20,630 nt of DNA from Opitutia bacterium (GTDB lineage: Bacteria; Verrucomicrobiota; Verrucomicrobiia; Opitutales; UBA953). The position numbers and the translations under genes are program-made. The notes under the pieces were generated by a model. That model did no database searches. It saw only the letters and a program-made list of their open reading frames with translations, and was not told the origin of the DNA. Of this stretch, positions 14,612 through 20,630 are shown in pieces. The DNA is taken from positions 1 to 20,630 of the forward strand of contig CANHHS010000011.1 of NCBI GenBank assembly GCA_947460445.1. Reading direction: 5' to 3'. Position 1 is the first letter of the stretch, and each line of letters begins with the position of its first letter.

Positions 14612-15058
14612 TTATTTCTTCTTAGCGGTCTTCTTCTTGGCGGCGCCTTTTTTAGCAGCCTTTTTCTTTTTAGCCATGATGTTGTTTTTGTTTGGGATCG
14701 GGGTTGGGTTAGAAGGCAACGCAGACAGCGCTACCCTCACAATTCGCCCTAGACTCACCCGTGCGCTACGCGCTTGACGGGATATACGAGTCCGGAGCTC
14801 CGAGGGGACTCGGAAAGACACTTGCAACGACGGCGAGCGTTCAACGTTCGTACGCACCGCATCAAAACGGTCGAGTGCGTGACGAATCGCCTGGCTCAAT
14901 GTCGGCATTCCAGACTTTTCCTGGAAGGCGACGACGTTTGCATGGAGATCAGCTGGCAGTGAAACCGTTAAGAGGCTTTCGCCTGAAATATTTTCGGTTT
15001 TGTTAGTCACTGCTGCTTGCTTCACGGATGAATGTAGCACTCGAAGTGAATCACGCAA
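14612..15058 (-). CDS. Tandem ribbon-helix-helix protein with lysine-rich tail
   Basis: Not a protein I can name. It reads as two ribbon-helix-helix-like units: residues about 30-67 (LLTVSLPADLHANVVAFQ, then TLSQAIRHALDRF) and about 78-113 (LQVSFRVPSELRTRISRQA, then SLGRIVRVALSAL). Each is a short strand followed by two helices, the fold of Arc/CopG-type DNA binders. A proline/asparagine linker (about 115-127) leads to a 21-residue tail made almost only of Lys and Ala (residues 128-148), like the tails of bacterial histone H1-like proteins. DNA binding is inferred. The start is uncertain: the longest frame opens with TTG at 15058, GTG codons follow at residues 7, 12 and 17, and an out-of-frame ATG at 15071 opens a six-residue peptide that overlaps it. 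An in-frame ATG (14677) at the tail could make the tail alone. Its own terminator follows at 14529-14552. Confidence 0.8.
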   Translation of the reverse strand: MRDSLRVLHSSVKQAAVTNKTENISGESLLTVSLPADLHANVVAFQEKSGMPTLSQAIRHALDRFDAVRTNVERSPSLQVSFRVPSELRTRISRQARSARVSLGRIVRVALSALPSNPTPIPNKNNIMAKKKKAAKKGAAKKKTAKKK

Positions 15059-15141
15059 GCGTCTTTTTCATATTTATGACGGTCGTAAAAAGTGACGCGC
15101 GGAGAGGAAAATTTCTCTATCAGCACGTGTTATTTGTATCC

Positions 15142-15155
15142 TGTAAGTCATTACA
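15142..15155. promoter_or_regulatory. Inverted repeat upstream of the metal ATPase
   Basis: TGTAAGTCATTACA has 5-bp arms (TGTAA/TTACA) around four bases and lies about 45 bp before the ATPase start, in the divergent 142-bp gap shared with the RHH gene. A TTGACC at 15166-15171 lies just downstream, though no good -10 follows it. The position suits an operator for a metal-responsive repressor, but no such regulator gene is in the window. Confidence 0.25.
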
Positions 15156-15200
15156 TATCGTGCCATTGACCACGATGAAAGTTGTCGTTAGTGTTTAAAA

Positions 15201-17108
15201 ATGCCGCACGATCACTCACACGACGAAGAACATGACCATGGCTGGCGCCCACTTGCACTTCAGTCGGTGATTTGCGCTGTACTCGGCATCAGTGCAGCGA
15301 TCCTCAAACATCTCCACGGCAACGTAGACGATATTTATGTCTATCTACTAGCTGGCGGTGCTTCACTTGCAGGCGGATGGGAGGCTGCGGAAGAAGGTTG
15401 GCACTCTATTCGCCACCATCATCGCATCGACGTACATTTACTTATGCTTCTTGCTGCCCTGGGCGCATGGGCGATGGGCGAATGGGAAGAGGGCGTGCTG
15501 CTACTCTTTCTCTTTTCTGCCGCTGGCGCGATGGAACACTACGCACTCGACCGTACGCGGAGAGCCGTGGATGCCCTCATGGCCGGCGCACCGACCCATG
15601 CACGCATGGAGGACGGTAAACTAATCCCCGTTGCCGACTTAAAGCCTGGAGATCGCATCCTACTCCTTCCGGGCGACCGCGTACCGTGTGACGCTGAACT
15701 CATTGAAGGCATAACCGAGATGGATGAGTCCACTTTAACCGGTGAATCCGTTGCGGTGCCTAAACGTAAAGGTAGCGAGTTGCTCGCAGGTACGCTGAAT
15801 GGTTCAGGGCGAGTTATTGGCCGCGTGATTCGCGCGGAAGCACAGAGCTCCGTTCAACGTATTCTCAATCTCATCCGCGAGGCCCAATCGCGAAAAGCCC
15901 CCTCGCAAAGGCTCATCGACAAATGGGGTGGCATCTATGCCGCCAGCGTAATCGGGGTTTCGGCAATTTTCTTCCTCTACCTTGTCTATATAGCAGACAT
16001 CGGAGTCACGATACCTGATATGCCTGAAAAAGGTGCTCTCTATAGAGCAATGACTTTATTGGTAGTGGCGAGTCCGTGCGCACTCGTTCTCTCAATCCCT
16101 TCGGCAGTATTGGCCGCGATAGCGGCAGGAGCTCGCCGAGGCATTCTCTTTCGCGGAGGTGCAGCCGTTGAGCGACTGGCTGACGTGCGAGTCATGTGCT
16201 TCGATAAGACAGGTACGCTAACACGCGGCGAACCGACGGTTACGAGCCACACCTGTCACCCAGCAAGCGGCGAATCGATTGCACTTAAAGCCTTAGCAGC
16301 CCTCGCAACCGCCTCCGCCCACCCACTTTCACGTTCCGTCTCACTTTGGTGCAAAGCTCAAGGCATCGACCCCGTCGTACCCGAAGACTTTGCGAGTGTT
16401 ACCGGTGAAGGCGTCCAAGGCACAGTTGACGGACGTCTCTGGCGAATGGGCAAACGTACTTTTGTGGGCTCACCAGAGCTTAAGGTAACCGCCGAGGAAG
16501 GACTGGGCAGTGAAGTATGGATTTCCGACGGCTCTATCCATTTACACATACACCTACGCGATGAGGTGCGGATTGAAAGTCGCCCCGTACTCGCGGGTCT
16601 CGCCGCACGCGGCGTTCACTGCGTCATGCTCACGGGCGACAAATCAGGTGCTGCTGCCAAAGCCGCTGCCGAAATTGGTATACCCGAAGTCGCTTCCGGA
16701 CTCAAACCCTGGGATAAAGTTGAGCGCGTTCGCACTTTCTCGTCGCAAGGAAAAGTCGTGGCGATGGTGGGTGACGGCATCAATGATGCCCCTTCTTTAG
16801 CCGCTGCAGATGTCTCCGTTGCGATGGCTGGCCGCGGAAGTGATGCCGCCAAGGAATCAAGCGACATCCTGCTCGTTGATGATCGCCTCGACAAACTACT
16901 CGAAGCCTTCGACCTCAGCCAACGCACGCGGGCAATCATTCGTCAAAACTTGGTCATCTCAATGGGCACCGTTGCCGTCATGGCCATGCTCACAGTTAGC
17001 AAAGGTGTGCCGCTTTACGCAGGTGTTATTGCTCACGAAGGCAGCACGGTCATTGTCTGTCTCAATGGACTAAGACTGCTGGGCGGCAGATCAAAGCCTA
17101 AACGATAA
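15201..17108 (+). CDS. P1B-4-type heavy-metal-exporting ATPase
   Basis: Inner-membrane P-type ATPase of 635 residues. Motifs in order: actuator TGES at 180-183, membrane SPC at 291-293, phosphorylation DKTGTLT with D335, nucleotide-domain HP at 374-375, hinge GDGINDAP at 524-531 and HEGST at 612-616. SPC (not CPC) in the sixth helix together with HEGxT in the last helix defines the P1B-4 subgroup (CoaT, CzcP, CtpD, PfeT/ZosA), whose members export Co, Fe(II), Zn or Cd. As usual for that subgroup there is no N-terminal CxxC HMA domain. Instead residues 3-13 are histidine-rich (HDHSHDEEHDH), a likely metal-binding tail. The exact metal cannot be read from sequence. It is a single-gene plus-strand unit with its own terminator and no Shine-Dalgarno (GTGTTTAAAA before the ATG). 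Confidence 0.95.
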   Translation: MPHDHSHDEEHDHGWRPLALQSVICAVLGISAAILKHLHGNVDDIYVYLLAGGASLAGGWEAAEEGWHSIRHHHRIDVHLLMLLAALGAWAMGEWEEGVLLLFLFSAAGAMEHYALDRTRRAVDALMAGAPTHARMEDGKLIPVADLKPGDRILLLPGDRVPCDAELIEGITEMDESTLTGESVAVPKRKGSELLAGTLNGSGRVIGRVIRAEAQSSVQRILNLIREAQSRKAPSQRLIDKWGGIYAASVIGVSAIFFLYLVYIADIGVTIPDMPEKGALYRAMTLLVVASPCALVLSIPSAVLAAIAAGARRGILFRGGAAVERLADVRVMCFDKTGTLTRGEPTVTSHTCHPASGESIALKALAALATASAHPLSRSVSLWCKAQGIDPVVPEDFASVTGEGVQGTVDGRLWRMGKRTFVGSPELKVTAEEGLGSEVWISDGSIHLHIHLRDEVRIESRPVLAGLAARGVHCVMLTGDKSGAAAKAAAEIGIPEVASGLKPWDKVERVRTFSSQGKVVAMVGDGINDAPSLAAADVSVAMAGRGSDAAKESSDILLVDDRLDKLLEAFDLSQRTRAIIRQNLVISMGTVAVMAMLTVSKGVPLYAGVIAHEGSTVIVCLNGLRLLGGRSKPKR

Positions 17109-17140
17109 AGGACACGCGCGATATCGAATCGCAAATGAAA

Positions 17141-17160
17141 GGGGCTGCTTTCGCAGCCCC
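17141..17160 (+). terminator. Intrinsic terminator of the metal ATPase gene, probably bidirectional
   Basis: GGGGCTGC (17141-17148) pairs with GCAGCCCC (17153-17160) around TTTC and is followed by TTTTTCTT (17161-17168). On the minus strand the same stem runs into TTTCATTT, so it can also serve the convergent rng transcript, whose stop is 44 bp away. Confidence 0.88.
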
Positions 17161-17204
17161 TTTTTCTTGGCACCGGACTTTAGACCTCAGTCCTTAGTTA
17201 CGCT

Positions 17205-18932
17205 TCAACGTAACTCCTTGCCTGCACTGTCGAGTAACTTGAAGGCTTCAACGTGGTACGTGCCGTCGGCTTTCGTACCAAGCTTCACCTTACAAGACTT
17301 CATCATATCTCGGAAGAAGTCACGGTCTTCGGTAACAATGCGGTCGAGGTTAAGCGGGTGGAGGACGATATTAATCTCGAGCTCACGGTCTGGACCATAG
17401 GTCTCACGCAACTTACGAATAACACTGAGTAGGCGGCGCTGGATCTCGACTGAAACAGTGCGAGGGTTCTTCACTTTGCCTGTGCCCGTACAATATGGAC
17501 AACGGGTATAGAGGGTCGTTGTAGCGGACTCAGTGTGACGCTGACGTGTCATCTGGAGCACGCCCAACTGTGAGATTGGTAGAATCTGATGTTTCGCCCG
17601 GTCAGACGACATCTCGTCGCACATACGGTCAAAGACCTTCTTACGGTCCTTGGGATTCTTCATGTCGATGGTGTCGATCATGATAAGGCCGCCTAAGTTA
17701 CGCAGACGAATCTGACGGGCAGCCTCACTCACAGCCTCGAGGTTGGCATGGACAATGTAGTCCTTACCGTCCTTCGCAGCACCGCGATGGCCACCCGTAT
17801 TAACGTCGATGGATGTTAAGGCTTCTGTTTCGTCGATGACGATTTCTCCGCCACTCGGCAAAGGCACTCGACGCGACATCAACTGCTCAATCTGGCGCTC
17901 AATGTTGTAGCGCTCGAAGACGGGAATAGGGTCTTCGTAAAGCGCCACCCGCGAACGTGACCGAGGCGAGATTTCCGCAACCGCTTCCTGAACGGATGCA
18001 AAGTCCGCTGGATTATCCACGAGGATGCGATCGACTTCTTCCGTTAAGAAATCTCGAACCGTGCGTTCAATTAAGCCTGGCTCTTGATAGAGCAAAATTG
18101 GCCGGGGGCTCGGGGCATTGATTTTTTCAACAATAGCCTGCCAGCGACGTAAGAGTACGTGCAAGTCGCGCACAAACCATCGTGCCTGTTTTCCTTCACC
18201 TGCTGTACGAATAATAACTCCCATGCCTTCAGGAATCGTGAGGTTACGCAGGATGTCCTTAAGGCGATCGCGCTCGCGCGGGTCTTCGATCTTACGCGAA
18301 ACGCCGCACGCACCACTAAAGGGCATCAAAACAAGGAAACGTCCGGCCAGCGCAATGTTGGTCGTGGAGCGAGGACCCTTGGTGCCGATTTGGTCTTTGA
18401 CGACTTGGATGACAATTTCTGATCCAACAGGAAAGAGCTGCGGAATGTCTTTCGCTTGGTGACGAGCTTTGCGCTGCTTCTGCTCGGCCGATTCATTATC
18501 ACGAATAAACTCCACCTGGGAGTCATTCGCTGCAGGCAGCATGTCCCAATAGTGCAAGAATGCGTTCTTGGGTTGATCAATATCAACGAACGCAGCCTTC
18601 AATCCTGCTTCAAGATTTTGAACGCGCCCCTTAAAGATCGCACCGACCATTCGATTCTCATTGCGATGCTCGAGCTCGAAACGTTCCAGTACGCCGTTAT
18701 TTAACAGGGCGACGCGCTTTTCAAGCGTCTCACTATTAATAACCAGCTCGCGGTAAATTTCGCGATCTTTGGAGAAGTGCTTAACGATACGTTGCAGGAG
18801 TGGGAGCTCCTTGCGACGGCCAGCTGCTTCCGCAGCTAACTTATTCGAGTCGACGCCTGAAGAAGGCGCAGCCTCGTGCAGGTCGTCGTGGTCGTGATCG
18901 TGTTCGTGTGAATCAGGCTCTTGTTCGTTCAT
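17205..18932 (-). CDS. rng: Ribonuclease E/G family endoribonuclease
   Basis: Single-strand-specific, 5'-end-sensing endoribonuclease for rRNA maturation and mRNA decay. The 575 residues match the catalytic core of RNase E/G without the long RNase E scaffold tail. Residues about 95-165 contain an S1 RNA-binding domain (GAIFKGRVQNLEAGLKAAFVD). The Mg-binding aspartates are in IDVNTG (375-380) and IDTIDM (419-424), and the zinc-link CPYC is at 478-481 in CPYCTGTGK. Unusually, the N-terminus carries an extra acidic, histidine-rich stretch (HEHDHDHDDLH, about 9-19) and a linker before the core. The name rng is used because the length suits RNase G; rne is the alternative. It follows rodA by 17 bp, and linkage of rng to cell-shape genes is common in bacteria. 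The A/C-rich leader CACCCACCCAAAC precedes the ATG. Confidence 0.93.
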   Translation of the reverse strand: MNEQEPDSHEHDHDHDDLHEAAPSSGVDSNKLAAEAAGRRKELPLLQRIVKHFSKDREIYRELVINSETLEKRVALLNNGVLERFELEHRNENRMVGAIFKGRVQNLEAGLKAAFVDIDQPKNAFLHYWDMLPAANDSQVEFIRDNESAEQKQRKARHQAKDIPQLFPVGSEIVIQVVKDQIGTKGPRSTTNIALAGRFLVLMPFSGACGVSRKIEDPRERDRLKDILRNLTIPEGMGVIIRTAGEGKQARWFVRDLHVLLRRWQAIVEKINAPSPRPILLYQEPGLIERTVRDFLTEEVDRILVDNPADFASVQEAVAEISPRSRSRVALYEDPIPVFERYNIERQIEQLMSRRVPLPSGGEIVIDETEALTSIDVNTGGHRGAAKDGKDYIVHANLEAVSEAARQIRLRNLGGLIMIDTIDMKNPKDRKKVFDRMCDEMSSDRAKHQILPISQLGVLQMTRQRHTESATTTLYTRCPYCTGTGKVKNPRTVSVEIQRRLLSVIRKLRETYGPDRELEINIVLHPLNLDRIVTEDRDFFRDMMKSCKVKLGTKADGTYHVEAFKLLDSAGKELR

Positions 18933-18949
18933 GTTTGGGTGGGTGGCCG

Positions 18950-20272
18950 TTAGGCCGTGGCTGGAAGCCCCCCACCCTCGCCGCCGGCTGTATGCCGGTG
19001 AACGCTCTGGACCAATCCAAGGAGCAAGAAACAGCTGAGGATGAAGGAGCCCCCATAGCTAAGGAGAGGGAGGGGCACGCCGGTAACCGGCATAAGATTA
19101 AGATTCATACCGATATTCACAAAGATATGGGCACCGAGAATTGCGGCAACGCCAACTGCAAGGTAAGCTCCAAAACGATCAACCACGCGCAGCGCGGTGC
19201 GCAAGATGCGCCAAAGTAAAAGTCCGTAAAGTGCGACTAAAACGATTGAACCCACAAAGCCCTGCTCTTCGGCATAACCCGAAAAAACGAAGTCATTATG
19301 GGCAGCAGCCTCCGGAAGATAGCCTAAGCGAGCTTGAGAGCCTTCGCCGAAGCCGGCACCCGAAAACCCGCCTTTGCCGACGGCAATCAAGGCCTGGCGC
19401 ACTTGCCAACTGACGCCAACGCCGCGTGGGTCGATGACCTCTGGGGCGACGAAGGCTAAAATGCGCTCCCGCTGATAGTCCTTTAGTAAGATAAACCAGG
19501 CCTGTTCTTCGTGATCACCGCGCACGGCAACGGCCGGATTGCGGTCACTCGGGTGTGCAAGGGCATAAGCCTCCACGCGCGTTGCATACTCGGAAAGATC
19601 GATCGCGACGAGTGAAAGCAAGACGACGAGAGCTACTCCAACCGCGATAAAGAATCTCCGACTGAGATTGGCGGCAAAAAGTAGAGCGGCTGACAGCGGA
19701 ACAAAGATGATAGCTGAACCTAGGTCCGGCTGCTTGAAAATCAAGACAAAGGGCGCCAAGACAATACCTGTAGCCCCTAAGAGAGCTCGCCAGCTCTCAT
19801 TCAGGCGGCCCACATGGGATCGTGCGAGGAACGATGCTAAGAAAATAAGCGTTGTGACTTTAGCGAACTCCGAAGGCTGAATAGAAAAGAGTCCTAAATT
19901 AATCCACCGGCGGGCCCCGTAAACACTGCGAATGATTGACCCTAAATCCGTGTTAAATACCGAGCAGAGAAAAATCGGGATGAGCAATAAAACGCCACCG
20001 AGGTATACCCACCGGGCATAACGGCGTATTTCACGGTAATCTAAAACCGAAACGGCCCAATAGGCCATCCAGCCAATGATCATGAAAACGAGCTGCTGCT
20101 GATGGAAATCTGATTCGCGGAGAGCCCCTGAAGACAGAATAGAAAAATAGCCGATAACACACAGGGCGGCAATAATGACGACCTGGGTCCAATCCGTGAT
20201 TCGCACAAAAGAAACCACGCCGTCGCGGGTCTGCGTCAGCCAGGTTGATTTCATGGGGGCGGAATTCGCCAT
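18950..20272 (-). CDS. rodA: Rod-shape peptidoglycan glycosyltransferase RodA
   Basis: SEDS-family inner-membrane polymerase that works with a class B PBP to extend lateral-wall peptidoglycan. The 440-residue protein is polytopic with about ten hydrophobic segments. SEDS motifs are clear: GARRWINLG (119-127), IQPSEFAKV (131-139), KQPDLGSAI (180-188), the periplasmic NDFVFSGYAEEQG (325-337) with the conserved catalytic aspartate, and NLMPVTGVPLPLLSYGGS near 390-408. RodA is preferred to FtsW because of GARRW and NLMPVTGVPLPLLSYGGS wording and the rng neighbour. A start at the second methionine (MKSTW, 20254) is also possible; neither has a Shine-Dalgarno. The loop between the middle helices (about 228-290) is rather long. 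The gene diverges from the RNase Y-like gene at the window edge. Confidence 0.95.
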   Translation of the reverse strand: MANSAPMKSTWLTQTRDGVVSFVRITDWTQVVIIAALCVIGYFSILSSGALRESDFHQQQLVFMIIGWMAYWAVSVLDYREIRRYARWVYLGGVLLLIPIFLCSVFNTDLGSIIRSVYGARRWINLGLFSIQPSEFAKVTTLIFLASFLARSHVGRLNESWRALLGATGIVLAPFVLIFKQPDLGSAIIFVPLSAALLFAANLSRRFFIAVGVALVVLLSLVAIDLSEYATRVEAYALAHPSDRNPAVAVRGDHEEQAWFILLKDYQRERILAFVAPEVIDPRGVGVSWQVRQALIAVGKGGFSGAGFGEGSQARLGYLPEAAAHNDFVFSGYAEEQGFVGSIVLVALYGLLLWRILRTALRVVDRFGAYLAVGVAAILGAHIFVNIGMNLNLMPVTGVPLPLLSYGGSFILSCFLLLGLVQSVHRHTAGGEGGGLPATA

Positions 20273-20302
20273 AGGTCCAAGTTAGAGACCAACCCGCCGA
20301 GC

Positions 20303-20327
20303 CGCAAGCCGGGGAAAAGGGCTTGCG
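20303..20327. repeat. Inverted repeat in the rodA / RNase Y-like divergent gap
   Basis: CGCAAGCC (20303-20310) pairs with GGCTTGCG (20320-20327) around nine bases, midway in the 98-bp gap between two divergent start codons. No U-run follows on either strand, so it is not an intrinsic terminator. It could be an operator or a 5'-leader hairpin. Confidence 0.35.
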
Positions 20328-20370
20328 ACTATGGCCAGTCCGACAAGCCTTGAAACGGACCCTTAAGGCC

Positions 20371-20630
20371 ATGGCCGTAGCTACCGACCAAAACATCATT
20401 GCCGCCGTGGCCTTCTCATCGGGGGGCATTGTGGCCTATGCTGTCGCCAAGTGGCGGGAGACAACCCTCAACGAAATGCATGAGCGGCGCTTGCGCACCG
20501 AAGTTGAAATTGCACGGCGTGAAACTGCTGCCGAAGCCTCAGGTCTAAAAGCGCTTGCTGAATCTGAAAGCACCGAAGCTCGACGCGTCATTGAAGAGGC
20601 GCGCAAAGAAATCAACGAAGCGGCGCAGGC
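20371..20630 (+). CDS. N-terminal part of a membrane-anchored coiled-coil protein, likely ribonuclease Y
   Basis: Only the first 86 codons are in the window. The ATG at 20371 opens a frame without stops to the edge. Residues about 8-27 form one hydrophobic segment (IIAAVAFSSGGIVAYAVAKW). A highly charged, alanine/glutamate/arginine-rich helix then continues to the edge (for example RRETAAEASGLKALAE, EARRVIEEARKEINEAAQ), a coiled coil. One N-terminal membrane helix followed by a long EA/R coiled coil is the layout of ribonuclease Y, an mRNA-decay endonuclease whose KH and HD domains would lie beyond the window. RmuC or another membrane-anchored coiled-coil protein is an alternative, since the diagnostic domains are not visible. 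It diverges from rodA. A 12-codon frame at 20331-20366 lies just ahead. Confidence 0.6.
   Translation, partial: MAVATDQNIIAAVAFSSGGIVAYAVAKWRETTLNEMHERRLRTEVEIARRETAAEASGLKALAESESTEARRVIEEARKEINEAAQ

Noticed and set aside
15051..15071. A six-residue peptide frame (MKKTLA) overlapping the start of the RHH gene, considered as a leader peptide or as the true start after a frameshift
   Set aside because: Too short to support; no attenuator-like structure follows and the RHH domains begin well downstream, so no frameshift is needed.
1..20630. CRISPR array, insertion sequence, phage genes, integrase with attachment site, toxin-antitoxin or defence system
   Set aside because: No regularly spaced repeats, transposase, integrase or phage-type proteins are seen. 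The RHH protein could suggest an antitoxin, but it has no adjacent toxin gene: its neighbours are icd and a metal ATPase.

Overview
The window is a dense stretch of bacterial chromosome with roughly balanced base composition. Nearly all genes lie on the minus strand; the exceptions are tRNA-Cys, a metal-transporting P-type ATPase and a gene cut by the right edge. The gene set is mostly housekeeping: seryl-tRNA synthetase, NDP kinase, IspF, arginine biosynthesis, ribosomal proteins L13 and S9, isocitrate dehydrogenase, RNase E/G and RodA. Signal peptides and a probable outer-membrane beta-barrel point to a Gram-negative envelope. The combined arginine cluster, the weak use of Shine-Dalgarno sequences and a lysine-rich tail on a small DNA-binding-type protein suggest Verrucomicrobiota, perhaps Opitutae. 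That placement is inference and rests on no database comparison.

Layout from left to right. Positions 1-3770 (minus) hold serS, a secreted PEBP/YbhB-like protein, a zinc-ribbon membrane protein of unknown function, ndk and ispF. tRNA-Cys(GCA) sits at 3865-3939 on the plus strand. Positions 3950-11412 (minus) form one long arginine transcription unit, read argC-argJ-argB-argD-argF-argG, whose last member is a secreted family-16 glycoside hydrolase starting on the base after the argG stop. Together argJ, argB, argC and argD make ornithine by the acetyl-recycling route, and argF and argG take it to argininosuccinate. argH, carAB and an arginine repressor are not in the window. Positions 11461-14441 (minus) hold icd, an outer-membrane protein coupled to it by TAATG, then rplM and rpsI, ending in a strong terminator. 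A tandem ribbon-helix-helix protein with a lysine tail follows at 14612-15058, with its own terminator. The plus-strand P1B-4-type ATPase (15201-17108) ends in a terminator that faces the minus-strand rodA-rng pair (17205-20272). A divergent gene resembling ribonuclease Y begins at 20371 and runs off the edge.

I see no mobile element, phage gene, CRISPR array, rRNA or clear defence system. The most interesting points are modest: the glycoside hydrolase at the end of the arg operon, the RHH protein with a possible internal start for its lysine tail, histidine-rich N-termini on both the metal ATPase and the neighbouring RNase E/G, and A/C-rich, G-poor leaders in front of many start codons.
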